A stretch of DNA of 64,000 nt from positions 115,353-179,352 of the forward strand of contig CANQVT010000001.1 in assembly GCA_947627365.1 (NCBI GenBank), in the 5' to 3' direction. Positions 36,601 through 44,012 of this stretch are shown here, one piece after another. The stretch comes from an uncultured Lachnospiraceae bacterium (GTDB lineage: Bacteria; Bacillota; Clostridia; Lachnospirales; Lachnospiraceae). Both the position numbers and the translations under genes were made by a program. Numbering within the stretch: the first letter of the stretch is position 1; every line of letters starts with the position of its first letter. Below the pieces are notes generated by a model. The model had not been told where the DNA came from, made no database searches, and worked only from the letters and a program-made list of their open reading frames with translations.

Positions 36601-36989
36601 GGCGCGTTCTCATCCAGAACCTCGTCAGCTGCCGGAACATAATGTCCGCCAACAGCCTCTGCCGTCTCATCAGCCTCAGACGTGCCGCCGATGACATCCA
36701 GCTCGTAACCTGCCAGCGTAAGTGCAACGGAACCGTCCTCCGCTGCCGCGGCGCTGTACACCTTGCCTTCGCTGTCGTTCGTCCACGCCGTCTCTCCCTC
36801 GCCAAGCGCGACCGGCTCCCCGTCCAGTGTGACTGGTACAAGGATACCTGTCAGCTCGTCGCCTGGAAACAGGACGGGCGTCGGATCCATCACGCTCGCG
36901 TCATACGTCTGCGCAAGCGCCTGCATCGCAGGAAGACAGATCATCAGGCATGCCATCACAATCCCCAAAAATCTTCTTGTCTTTTTCAT
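33657..36989 (-). CDS. Large repeat-rich cell-surface protein with TGD-type wall anchor
   Basis: 1110 residues. Signal peptide about 1-26 (ends ALAQ); N-terminal beta domain to about 195; nine 8-residue units of the form VPADPNAE (about 200-271, DNA 36177-36392); then about eight to nine repeats of roughly 75 residues with the pattern FxxWxxxSGNVTLxNA...TTSFxMPxADVTVxAxY, which match the bacterial beta-strand repeat (Flg_new/InlB B-like) family. C-terminal sorting signal: VKTGDETP, hydrophobic helix, RRRKRS. The motif is a TGD variant rather than LPXTG, compatible with a class B or other non-A sortase. Probable adhesin. Repeat number may vary between strains. It has its own promoter at 37101-37128. 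Confidence 0.85.
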   Translation of the reverse strand: MKKTRRFLGIVMACLMICLPAMQALAQTYDASVMDPTPVLFPGDELTGILVPVTLDGEPVALGEGETAWTNDSEGKVYSAAAAEDGSVALTLAGYELDVIGGTSEADETAEAVGGHYVPAADEVLDENAPKKDRAYYPAYTLVKIKADEPEEGMEFDKWTVEPQGSDIVLTDELSSETTLTMPEKKASITANYRPVQAEVPADPNAEIPADPNAEVPADPNAEVPTDPNVEVPADPNVEVPADPNVEVPADSNVEVPADPNAEVPVDPNVEGTGEPDVVVVGDGVDPNTEIPADPDAGIPADSIFDGAGDDEAFPITTNDEYNSDPEIADMSGSGLGLGSLDLYTLDVYRGTVDGQSAAGTVPESYAFQAGTSVTVTANDYSMNGYTFSYWQIEGNITPDPADNVSPFSFTMPESGVTLTAQYVDANGTPVADPEVAPLVQTRKLAVNSGTATVDGAALTLPGDVEVGKTVTVTAVDNTEQAHRFTGWTASTTDAATGEDIQVDSISFTAGADPLTASFEMPDMDLTVTAGYEPITYIVTMEDGNGTVVSENGTNDQTASFTAGTVVTVEASDKTAEGSEFLGWTVTSDDGSVTGDSVGLSTDAGNPYKATFSMPAVNVTVAASYGPIQSVPEPIEEPAPPTTYTVTVTHGTVDVDGTAAAEGSFEEGATVTVTANNRETENLRFSNWVVTSGNATLEDAYAETTKFAMPKADVTLEAKYTEIQTEPTPAPTYTVTVSGGVVTATGTASGSFEAGKVVQLQANVPAAGMKFSKWSAKTEAGEAIADSMFTAVGETTTNFTVPASNVTVTAEFVPIEYSITVNDGTADYTKAASGTKVKITADEAPEGMEFDYWKVDSGNVTLKNANKATTSFQMPTADVEVSAYYRMKEYHVTVQNGYADNDTYYMGQEVTIYSNYPASGREFDQWKAVSGKVTFGDSSRWKTTFTMPASDVTVSAAYKDGPSPNSNQILDLVAGGEYITDSTIKFTAAGAGMDNSNPNPGDYRYRPTGYQIGNVTGSWQAAPYTTSMSIKARGDYTLKVNYAKDVFDGTNWVPDGTTDTRSVTFRVLTPAEAVKTGDETPIAIMVVLAGASCLLFLLLLSVFIRRRKRS
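36177..36392 (-). repeat. Nine tandem 24-bp coding repeats
   Basis: In-frame DNA repeats encoding VPADPNAE-like units (variants IPADPNAE, VPTDPNVE, VPADSNVE, VPVDPNVE) in the surface-protein stalk. Several units are nearly identical at DNA level, so copy number is likely to change by slippage or recombination. Confidence 0.85.
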
Positions 36990-37100
36990 AGCTGCTCCTT
37001 CCTCTCCTTTTACTGCTGAGCGCAGTTTACATATTTTAAGATGCGAATCATATCGCCGCCGTCCGTTTCATGTCGGCAGCGCTTTATCTTCTGTAACGTG

Positions 37101-37128
37101 ATTATAACATGTGTGCAATTAAAAACAA
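37101..37128 (-). promoter_or_regulatory. Promoter of the 1110-residue surface protein
   Basis: Minus strand TTGTTT (37128-37123), 16 bases, TATAAT (37106-37101), about 110 bases upstream of the ATG; the long leader is unexplained. Confidence 0.5.
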
Positions 37129-37197
37129 TGAATGGTTTCCGTTTAGTTTTCTTAAGAATTTTCTAAGAAATGAAAGTCCTGTGAAAAACAACGCAAA

Positions 37198-37262
37198 AAC
37201 AGGGCAGGAGCTTTCCCGTCAGGAAGTCTGCACTGATCCTTTCGGGAGCCGCCTGCCCCTTT
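37198..37262 (-). terminator. Terminator of copA
   Basis: Minus-strand stem GGGCAGG...CCTGCCC with an inner TCCCG/CGGGA stem, followed by TGTTTTTGCG, directly downstream of the copA stop. Confidence 0.55.
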
Positions 37263-37283
37263 CTTGCTGTAAATCTTCCATAA

Positions 37284-39863
37284 TCAGCGGATCGCGGTCA
37301 CCTCATAATCCTGATCCGTAACCGCTTTTTTGAGCACGTCATCCGCAACCGCCGCACTGAGCTTCACAACCGCCGTGCCGTTCTCATGGCTCACGATCGC
37401 CTCTGTCACCTCCGGCAAAGCCTCGAGCGCTTTCTTTACGCGCGCCTCGCAGTGCCCGCACATCATTCCCTTGATCTCCATTGTCTTTTCCATCTCTTTT
37501 TGCTCCTTTCGATTTTTCTTTATTATCTTTCTGTCCCGCGACGTGTCGTACATCGAGAACAGGTTCAAACGCAATGCGTTCGTCACCACGCAAAAGCTCG
37601 ACAGGCTCATGGCCGCCGCGCCGAACATCGGATTCAGCTTCCAGCCAAACAACGGATACCATACTCCGGCCGCCAGAGGAATCCCGATCACATTGTAAAA
37701 GAAGGCCCAGAACAGGTTCTCGTGGATGTTGCGCAGCGTCGCCCGGCTTAATCGGATTGCGGCCGCAACATCCGGCAGAGTGCTCTTCATCAGCACCACG
37801 TCGGCCGCGTCGATCGCGACGTCCGTCCCCGCGCCAATCGCAATGCCAATGTCCGCCCTTGTGAGCGCCGGAGCGTCGTTGATACCGTCGCCGACCATCG
37901 CCGTCTTCCCCTGCTTCTGCAGGCGACGGATCACGCTTTCCTTCCCGTCCGGGAGCACCCCTGCGATCACCTCATCCACGCCCGAGACCGCTCCAATCGC
38001 TTTCGCGGTCCGTTCATTGTCGCCCGTCAGCATGACGACACGGATTCCCATGTTCTGAAGCTCCTTGACAGCCTGCGGACTGTCCTCCTTGACGACGTCA
38101 GCCACCGCGATGATGCCCAGAAGCTTCCCGTCTTCGCTGAAGAACAGCGGCGTCTTCCCCTCGGAAGCCAGCGCGGCTGCCTTCTCTTCCATAGCTTCCG
38201 GAATCTCGGCCATGGTGCGGATAAATGCGAGATTACCGCCCGCAAGGCTGTGCCCTTCGCAGGTCCCACTCAGACCGTTGCCAGGAAGCGCCCGGAAATC
38301 ATCCGTCTCGCGCACCGGCAAAGCACGCTCCTGCGCCAGGGCGATCACCGCCTTCGCCAGCGGATGCTCGCTCCTGCGCTCTAACGCGAACGCAGCGCCC
38401 AGCAGACGTGCTTCGGCTGAAGCTTCGCCGCCCATATCTGCACTTCCTGCAGATATATTCTCCACCGGGCATACATCTGTGACACGCGGTTCCCCGCTCG
38501 TGATCGTTCCGGTCTTGTCAAGCGCAACGATCTCCACCTTGCCGGTCTCCTCCAGCGATACCGCCGTCTTGAACAGGATTCCGTGCTTTGCGCCCATGCC
38601 GTTGCCCACCATGATAGCGACGGGCGTAGCGAGACCAAGCGCGCACGGACAGCTGATCACCAGCACCGAGATTCCCCTCGCCAGTGCGAAGCCGACGCTC
38701 TGCCCTGTGATCAGCCATGCCACGATTGTCACGGCAGCGATTGCGATAACCGCAGGCACAAATACGCCCGATACCCGGTCCGCAATCTTGGCGATTGGCG
38801 CTTTCGTCGCCGCCGCGTCGCTGACCATCCGGATAATCTGTGCCAACGTCGTATCCTCGCCGACGCGCGTCGCCTCGCAGGTCAGAAAGCCTGACTGGTT
38901 CACGGTCGCCGCAGAGACGCTGTCCCCCGCCACCTTGTCGACCGGGATGCTCTCGCCGGTCAGCGCAGACTCGTTGACCGCGCTGCTTCCCTCGAGGACG
39001 ACGCCGTCCACCGGAATATTCTCGCCCGGACGCACCACGAAACGATCCCCGATGCGCACCTGGGCGATACCAACCTCTACTTCAGCCCCATCCCTCAGCA
39101 CCATGGCAGTCTTCGGCGCAAGCTTCATGAGCCCCTTGAGCGCGTCGGTCGTCTTTCCCTTGGAGCGTGCTTCGAGCATCTTGCCGACCGTGATCAGCGT
39201 CAGGATCATCGCCGCAGACTCAAAGTAAAATTCATGCATATAGCTCATAACGGACGCGTGGTCGCCGGATGCCTGCGCGCCGGTCATCGCGAACAGCGCA
39301 TAGACACTGTAGCCGAAGGATGCCCCGGCTCCGAGCGCGACGAGCGTATCCATATTGGGCGCGCCGTGCAGGGCGCCTTTGACCCCGTTTACGAAAAATT
39401 TCTGATTGATAATCATGACCGCGGCGGTGAGCAGAAGCTGCAGCAGCCCCACTGCGACATGGTTCCCGTCAAAAAAGCGCGGCAGAGGCCAGCCCCACAT
39501 CATATGCCCCATCGAGACGTACATCAGCGGGAGCAGCAGACACAGCGACGCGATCAGTCTGCGCTTCATCTTCGGCGTTTCCCTGTCAACCAGCGCGTCA
39601 TCGTAATCCGGCGCCGCCGAGACGGACGCGGCAGGTGCAGCAGACTCGCCGGACACATCACGCCTTCCCTTCAAGGATGCGCCGTATCCTGCATCCTCGA
39701 CAGCCTTTATAATCGCCTCGGGGGATGCCGTTCCCTCTACGCCCATGGAATTTGTCAAAAGGCTCACGGAACATTCCGTGACTCCCTCCACCTTCCGGAC
39801 CGCCTTCTCGACCCTGGCACTGCAGGCCGCGCAGCTCATCCCGCTTACCAGATATTGCTCCAT
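37284..39863 (-). CDS. copA: Copper-exporting P1B-type ATPase with N- and C-terminal HMA domains
   Basis: Cu(+) efflux pump. The start chosen is the ATG at 39863 (AGAGGTGAG upstream), 859 residues. N-terminal HMA domain with GMSCAACS; membrane metal site CPC in [12 protein letters not shown]; phosphorylation site DKTGTIT; ATP-site SEHPLAKAV; hinge [12 protein letters not shown] in TM7 and MSLSS in TM8, the set for Cu(+) P1B-1 pumps. After the last helix a linker [10 protein letters not shown] leads to a second HMA domain with [11 protein letters not shown], i.e. a CopZ-like chaperone fused at the C-terminus. Internal initiation could also release it alone (inference). Promoter and CsoR box lie just upstream. 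Confidence 0.95.
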   Translation of the reverse strand: MEQYLVSGMSCAACSARVEKAVRKVEGVTECSVSLLTNSMGVEGTASPEAIIKAVEDAGYGASLKGRRDVSGESAAPAASVSAAPDYDDALVDRETPKMKRRLIASLCLLLPLMYVSMGHMMWGWPLPRFFDGNHVAVGLLQLLLTAAVMIINQKFFVNGVKGALHGAPNMDTLVALGAGASFGYSVYALFAMTGAQASGDHASVMSYMHEFYFESAAMILTLITVGKMLEARSKGKTTDALKGLMKLAPKTAMVLRDGAEVEVGIAQVRIGDRFVVRPGENIPVDGVVLEGSSAVNESALTGESIPVDKVAGDSVSAATVNQSGFLTCEATRVGEDTTLAQIIRMVSDAAATKAPIAKIADRVSGVFVPAVIAIAAVTIVAWLITGQSVGFALARGISVLVISCPCALGLATPVAIMVGNGMGAKHGILFKTAVSLEETGKVEIVALDKTGTITSGEPRVTDVCPVENISAGSADMGGEASAEARLLGAAFALERRSEHPLAKAVIALAQERALPVRETDDFRALPGNGLSGTCEGHSLAGGNLAFIRTMAEIPEAMEEKAAALASEGKTPLFFSEDGKLLGIIAVADVVKEDSPQAVKELQNMGIRVVMLTGDNERTAKAIGAVSGVDEVIAGVLPDGKESVIRRLQKQGKTAMVGDGINDAPALTRADIGIAIGAGTDVAIDAADVVLMKSTLPDVAAAIRLSRATLRNIHENLFWAFFYNVIGIPLAAGVWYPLFGWKLNPMFGAAAMSLSSFCVVTNALRLNLFSMYDTSRDRKIIKKNRKEQKEMEKTMEIKGMMCGHCEARVKKALEALPEVTEAIVSHENGTAVVKLSAAVADDVLKKAVTDQDYEVTAIR

Positions 39864-39896
39864 ACGCTCACCTCTGACCATCTTCCTTCTCTCTGT

Positions 39897-39913
39897 ATAC
39901 CCCTGTGGGGTAT
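39897..39913. promoter_or_regulatory. CsoR operator (copper box)
   Basis: Perfect 17-bp palindrome ATACCCCTGTGGGGTAT, the classical CsoR/cop-operator pattern TACCC-N-GGGTA, sited just downstream of the copA -10 box so that bound repressor would block transcription. Confidence 0.85.
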
Positions 39914-39922
39914 CTTTTCTGT

Positions 39923-39951
39923 ATTATATCTCAGCGCAAAGAGAAATGCAA
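39923..39951 (-). promoter_or_regulatory. Promoter of copA
   Basis: Minus strand TTGCAT (39951-39946), 17 bases, TATAAT (39928-39923); the CsoR box starts ten bases further down. Confidence 0.75.
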
Positions 39952-40005
39952 GCCTTATTTCACGAAACAATGAAATAATGAAAAAAGTGGACGATACGCG
40001 AAAAG

Positions 40006-40070
40006 GGCTGCCGCGAAACAGCAGACGTCCGATTCCATGCAACGAACATTCTGCTTCGCAACAGCCCCCT
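40006..40070 (-). terminator. Terminator of the HPr-like gene
   Basis: Long nested hairpin: GGGCTGTTGCGAAGCAGA pairs with TCTGCTGTTTCGCGGCAGCCC with one mismatch region, followed by TTTTCG on the minus strand. Confidence 0.65.
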
Positions 40071-40091
40071 CATGTTCTCTGCCGCGCTGCC

Positions 40092-40319
40092 TTACGCAAC
40101 CGCGTACTTATCTAATACCTTGCCGAAAAAGCGATCCTCCGGAGAATACTTTACCGTCAGTGGCTTTGTCAGGTCCATGCTCATAACCCCAAGGAGCGAC
40201 TTGGCATCTACGATAATCCTGTTGTAGAAAATATCTACGTCAAATTTGCACTTCGCAGCCTCGTTGACAAACTCCCTGACATCGTTGATCGTTTTCAGAC
40301 GGATTTTCTTATCCAGCAT
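40092..40319 (-). CDS. HPr-like protein without the catalytic His (Crh-like)
   Basis: 75 residues with the HPr fold pattern: beta strand, helix INDVREFVNEAAK, KCKFDVDIFY, then AKSLLGVMSMDL. The active-site IHARPA block of HPr, with phospho-accepting His15, is replaced by INDVRE, so it cannot carry phosphate in the PTS chain. The regulatory serine equivalent to Ser46 is kept (Ser41 in KSLLGVMS). That combination is what defines Bacillus Crh, a co-repressor of CcpA, so a regulatory role is inferred. Stand-alone gene with its own promoter and terminator. Confidence 0.85.
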   Translation of the reverse strand: MLDKKIRLKTINDVREFVNEAAKCKFDVDIFYNRIIVDAKSLLGVMSMDLTKPLTVKYSPEDRFFGKVLDKYAVA

Positions 40320-40388
40320 ATAAATCCCTCCTATCTATTTCCTGCCTTTCAGATTATGTGCTTGATTCCAATGTGTTTAATTTTTGAC

Positions 40389-40417
40389 ATTATGGCACGA
40401 GTTTATTCATTCGTCAA
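40389..40417 (-). promoter_or_regulatory. Promoter of the HPr-like gene
   Basis: Minus strand TTGACG (40417-40412), 17 bases, CATAAT (40394-40389). Confidence 0.6.
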
Positions 40418-40503
40418 GGAAGCATTTCGCTTATATTTTCTCACAGGCGAAATAATTTTTCGATATTTTGCCTAACGAGATTTTTGATTTTGTTAAAATA
40501 AAC

Positions 40504-40530
40504 AAAAAAGGACTGCCGAAGCAGTCCCTT
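40504..40530 (-). terminator. Terminator of the DUF1858 gene
   Basis: Minus strand GGACTGC-TTCG-GCAGTCC (40527-40510) followed by TTTTTTG: a classical stem with a UUCG loop. Confidence 0.85.
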
Positions 40531-40543
40531 CTTAACCAGATGT

Positions 40544-40756
40544 CTATTTCTCCAGTGCTTCCAAAAACGCGTTCAGCCTGGCAAGCAGCACGTCCAACTC
40601 GATCCCGTGTACCATCGCCGCCTCTTCCAACGTCTCCATCTGGGAGGACGGGCATCCTACGCAATGCATCCCGCCTGCCATGAGAACCGGGGCAAGCCCC
40701 TGATTTACCTGAAGAATCTCTCCGATTGTCATATCCTTAGTGATCTTCACCGCCAC
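40544..40756 (-). CDS. DUF1858 redox-disulfide protein
   Basis: 70 residues starting at a GTG (40756) with GGAGGG seven bases before. Motif [18 protein letters not shown] carries the CxxC that gives the family its label, hybrid-cluster-protein-associated redox disulfide. [21 protein letters not shown] is the conserved N-terminal helix pair. Family members occur beside hybrid cluster proteins and hydrogenases in anaerobes; the function is unproven. It is divergent from the ferredoxin gene across a 287-base control region. Confidence 0.85.
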   Translation of the reverse strand: MAVKITKDMTIGEILQVNQGLAPVLMAGGMHCVGCPSSQMETLEEAAMVHGIELDVLLARLNAFLEALEK

Positions 40757-40846
40757 CTTGTATCCCTCCTTCGTCCACTTCTGTAATCCTTCGGATGAGC
40801 CGTATGCTTTCTGTCATCCGAGCCGGGCCGGAAACCCTCACGCCAC

Positions 40847-40875
40847 ATTATAATACGTTTCCGGACATTATGCAA
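40847..40875 (-). promoter_or_regulatory. Promoter of the DUF1858 gene
   Basis: Minus strand TTGCAT (40875-40870), 17 bases, TATAAT (40852-40847). Confidence 0.65.
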
Positions 40876-40884
40876 GGCGGAACT

Positions 40885-40922
40885 CTGGCGATTACCAATG
40901 TTTCTGGCGATTGCCAGTGTTT
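40885..40922. repeat. Tandem 19-bp repeat with internal dyads
   Basis: Two copies of CTGGCGATTrCCArTGTTT differing at two bases. Each holds a TGGCGATTrCCA dyad. Lies ten bases upstream of the DUF1858 -35 box and 36 bases upstream of the ferredoxin -35 box, so it may be a pair of regulator sites. Confidence 0.55.
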
Positions 40923-40957
40923 CCACAGAAATACATCACAAAATCAAATATTTCTGC

Positions 40958-40986
40958 TTGTGTATTTCGCAGATTTGTATTAGAAT
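40958..40986 (+). promoter_or_regulatory. Promoter of the ferredoxin gene
   Basis: TTGTGT (40958-40963), 17 bases, TAGAAT (40981-40986); the start would be about 50 bases before the ATG. Confidence 0.55.
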
Positions 40987-41043
40987 AAGACAGAGATTCC
41001 ACGAGGGATCTATAATTCGTATTCTAATAAGGAGGATTCGACT

Positions 41044-41214
41044 ATGGCATATGTAATTTCTGACGAATGCGTAGCTTGCGGCACATGCGCAGGCGAATGC
41101 CCGGCAGACGCGATCTCTGAGGGCGATGGAAAGTACGTAATCGACGCTGATGTCTGTCTTGAATGCGGCACATGCGAAGCTGCCTGCCCGACAGGCGCTA
41201 TCTCCGCAGAATAA
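41044..41214 (+). CDS. Clostridial-type 2[4Fe-4S] ferredoxin
   Basis: 56 residues, typical of clostridial ferredoxins, carrying low-potential electrons for hydrogenase, pyruvate:ferredoxin oxidoreductase and similar enzymes. Two clusters are specified by CVACGTCAGECP and CLECGTCEAACP, each C-x2-C-x2-C-x3-C-P, in the usual tandem order. ATG follows AAGGAGGATTCGACT. Single-gene unit with its own promoter and a terminator at 41267-41321. Confidence 0.95.
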   Translation: MAYVISDECVACGTCAGECPADAISEGDGKYVIDADVCLECGTCEAACPTGAISAE

Positions 41215-41266
41215 ATCATCTGCTTACATAGCGACAGCACACAGTACGCCGGAATTTCCGGCACGG

Positions 41267-41328
41267 AAGGACTGCGCGGATCGGTTCAACCCGTTGGGTG
41301 AATTGGTCTGTTGCAGTCCTTGTTATTT
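41267..41328. terminator. Shared terminator of ferredoxin and MerR genes
   Basis: AAGGACTGC (41267-41275) pairs with GCAGTCCTT (41313-41321), with an inner TTCAACCCGTTGGGTGAA hairpin, between convergent genes; followed by TGTTATTTGT. Confidence 0.65.
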
Positions 41329-41331
41329 GTG

Positions 41332-42003
41332 TCACTCCCTGCGAAACAGTCTTCGCAACACACGTCCCAGTACCCCGCCGCGCCTCGCATCTGCTTCCAG
41401 CGCCACGGCCGCCTCGCGCGCAATCTGCTCATATTGCTGATAAAATTCTTCCAGCTCATCCTTGAGCCGCATCGTGATCGACTCCTCCAGCCTTTCGTTT
41501 TGCTCTGAGACCACCTCTTCCATCAGACGGCGCAGGATCTGTTCAAACTGCTGCACCGGCTCTGGCTCGCCCACAGAAACAATCTCCGCGCGAAGGATCT
41601 CGGGCTCGTCCGCTGCGCTGCCTGCCTCATTCACCGTGCTCGCGCCGTCTATTCCGCTCGCCGTGCTGTCCGGCTTTCTCGCCGCACCTTCCGACCGCCC
41701 TGTCTGCCTCTCCCCGGCAAGCTCCTTAAGCTGTGCTGCAAATTCACTCTCTTGCGCCCTCACACTGAAATCCAGATGCCCCTGCCCATCCAGCAGAAGG
41801 CGGATCGCCTTGAGCTGCAGTCCTTTTTCCTTCAGCTCTTTGATCTGCCGAAACGTATCAATATTCTCCTCGCTGTAGAGCCTGTGCCCCTGCGCGCTGC
41901 GATGAATCTTTAGCGAGAGCTCCTCCTCCCAATAACGCAAAACGTGCGACTCAACACCTATGAGCCGCACTGCCTCCGAGACTGAATACTCTTTCTCTTC
42001 CAT
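41332..42003 (-). CDS. MerR-type helix-turn-helix protein
   Basis: 223 residues. An N-terminal MerR winged helix (about 5-72: YSVSEAVRLIGVESHVLRYWEEE, RLYSEENIDTFRQIKELKEKG) is followed by a low-complexity linker (about 100-145) and a C-terminal coiled coil (MRLKDELEEFYQQYEQIAREAAVALEA). There is no Cys-type effector site. This layout resembles structural MerR-like proteins such as RacA more than drug or metal sensors; function not known. It is 125 bases downstream of dnaB, possibly on the same transcript. Confidence 0.8.
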   Translation of the reverse strand: MEEKEYSVSEAVRLIGVESHVLRYWEEELSLKIHRSAQGHRLYSEENIDTFRQIKELKEKGLQLKAIRLLLDGQGHLDFSVRAQESEFAAQLKELAGERQTGRSEGAARKPDSTASGIDGASTVNEAGSAADEPEILRAEIVSVGEPEPVQQFEQILRRLMEEVVSEQNERLEESITMRLKDELEEFYQQYEQIAREAAVALEADARRGGVLGRVLRRLFRRE

Positions 42004-42128
42004 GCGATTCTCCCCTTATCTGCTGCGCCTGCTCCGGCAGCATGTCCAACACCCGAGCCCTCAAGGTCGAGTCAGTTTTACATGCTTCCCTACTAAATAT
42101 ATGGCGGAGCGCGGCAAAAAAGAACCGC

Positions 42129-43457
42129 TTATTTTTTCAAATTTGCAAATTTTGTAAAACGCGGCAGCCATGCAAGCTCGATCGTGCCGATTGGGCCGTT
42201 CCTCTGCTTGGCAATGTTGACCTCCGCAATATCCTTCTTTTCCGTATCCGGGTTGTAATAATCGTCTCGATACAGGAACATCACAACATCCGCATCCTGC
42301 TCAATCGCTCCGGACTCTCTCAAATCCGACAGCATCGGGCGGTGATCCGGCCTCTGCTCCACCGCGCGGGAAAGCTGCGAAAGCGCAACCACTGGAATCT
42401 GAAGCTCTCGGGCGATCTCCTTCAGCGAACGGGAGATATCCGAGATCTCCTGCTGTCTCGACTCCGAGCGCCGACTTCCCTGCATGAGCTGAAGATAGTC
42501 AATGATAATGATATCAAGATTATGCTCTAGTTTATATTTTCTGCACCTGCTGCGAAGCTCCTGGACCGAAATGCCTGGCGTGTCGTCGATGATCATGTTG
42601 GAGCGTCCGATTGTACCTGCAGCTTCGATCAGGCTGGTCCAGTCGCTGTCGCTCAAATTGCCTGTCCGCAGAATCTGCGAATCCACGCGGGACTCCAACG
42701 AAAACAGCCGATTGACCAGCTGCTCCTTCGACATCTCAAGACTGAAAATCGCAACCGTCAGATTGTTTCGAAACGCCATATACTCTGCAATGTTCAAGGC
42801 AAACGCCGTCTTGCCCATGGATGGGCGTGCCGCGATGAGGATCAGATCTGACGGCTGAAAACCGGAGGTCTTGTAATCCAGATCGATAAATCCGGTCGCC
42901 AGACCGGTCACATTTCCCTTTGCCCGGCTCGCCGCCTCAATCTTGTCCAGGGCATTCAGCACGATCTCCTTGATCGGAGTGAACTCATCTGACGTACCTC
43001 GCTGAAGAACCTGGAAAATTTTCTTTTCCGTTTTCTCCATGATGTCGTCTATGTTGTCTTTGTCCTCGTAGCACGCAGACGCGATCTCTTCGTTCGTCCG
43101 GATCAGCCGGCGAAGCATAGCCTTCTCAGCAACAATCTGCGCATAATACTTTACATTGGCGGAGGTCGGAACCGCAGTGATCAGATCTCCGGCAAATTCC
43201 ATGCTGCTGATCTCCGGCGGAACATCCTTCGCCTTCAGCCGATTCTGGAGAGTGACCAGATCGACCGGCATATCTTCATGGTAGAGCTCGGACATCGCCT
43301 CGAAAAGGATTCCATACTGTTTCTGATAGAAATCTTCCGCAGTCAGCATTTCCGTCGCCACTATGACCGCATCCCGATCCATGATCATGGCTCCGATCAC
43401 GGACTGCTCTGCCTCCACGCTGTGCGGCATGACCCGCTTGAGCATCGACTCTTCCAC
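42129..43457 (-). CDS. dnaB: Replicative DNA helicase DnaB
   Basis: 442 residues, normal length. Starts at a GTG (43457) after GGAGAG. The N-terminal DnaG-interaction domain starts HSVEAEQSVIGAMI; RecA-like domain with Walker A ARPSMGKTAFALN, Walker B LDIIIIDYLQLM and the arginine-finger region near QRNGPIG. It follows rplI by 106 bases, the order rplI-dnaB found in most Firmicutes. No intein is present. Confidence 0.97.
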   Translation of the reverse strand: MEESMLKRVMPHSVEAEQSVIGAMIMDRDAVIVATEMLTAEDFYQKQYGILFEAMSELYHEDMPVDLVTLQNRLKAKDVPPEISSMEFAGDLITAVPTSANVKYYAQIVAEKAMLRRLIRTNEEIASACYEDKDNIDDIMEKTEKKIFQVLQRGTSDEFTPIKEIVLNALDKIEAASRAKGNVTGLATGFIDLDYKTSGFQPSDLILIAARPSMGKTAFALNIAEYMAFRNNLTVAIFSLEMSKEQLVNRLFSLESRVDSQILRTGNLSDSDWTSLIEAAGTIGRSNMIIDDTPGISVQELRSRCRKYKLEHNLDIIIIDYLQLMQGSRRSESRQQEISDISRSLKEIARELQIPVVALSQLSRAVEQRPDHRPMLSDLRESGAIEQDADVVMFLYRDDYYNPDTEKKDIAEVNIAKQRNGPIGTIELAWLPRFTKFANLKK

Positions 43458-43563
43458 AATATCTCTCCTTTCCGCTTATCCTCTGTATCCAGGCAGCCCC
43501 TACGACAGCCGTGTATTTCTCCAGCCATCCGGCTCCTTCCAGGCTCATTGCCCTTGCTATTTC

Positions 43564-44010
43564 CTACAGCGCGGCGACATTCACCTTGATCTCTGTCGTC
43601 ACCTTCGGGTGCAGCTTGATAGAAACCTCAGTCACGCCCAGCGTCTTGATCGGGCTGTCCAGAAGAATTTTCTTCTTGTCGACCTCGCGCCCAAGCTGCT
43701 TTTTGATTTCCTCCGCGATCTCCTTCGAGGACACGGAACCAAATACGCGCCCGCCGTCTCCGGCCTTCACAGCCACCTTGACTTCCTTGCCTTTGAGCTC
43801 CTTGCCCAAAGCCTCAGCCGCCTCCTGCGTCTCCTTCGCGATCTTCTCCGCATTCGCCTTTTGCAGCTTCAGATCGTTCATATTTCCGCTCGTAGCTTCC
43901 TTTCCCATGCCCTTCTTGAGCAGCATATTGCGAGCGTACCCCTCGCTGACCTCCACAACATCGCCCTTCTTCCCGAGGGCTTTCACATCCTGCAGCAAAA
44001 TAACCTTCAT
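43564..44010 (-). CDS. rplI: 50S ribosomal protein L9
   Basis: 148 residues, standard size. The N-terminal domain begins MKVILLQDVKALGKKGD and carries VSEGYARNMLLKKGM; a central helix with alternating Lys and Glu leads to the C-terminal domain (about 80-148). The gene begins two bases after the gdpP stop and is translated with it. Confidence 0.97.
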   Translation of the reverse strand: MKVILLQDVKALGKKGDVVEVSEGYARNMLLKKGMGKEATSGNMNDLKLQKANAEKIAKETQEAAEALGKELKGKEVKVAVKAGDGGRVFGSVSSKEIAEEIKKQLGREVDKKKILLDSPIKTLGVTEVSIKLHPKVTTEIKVNVAAL

Positions 44011-44012
44011 AA

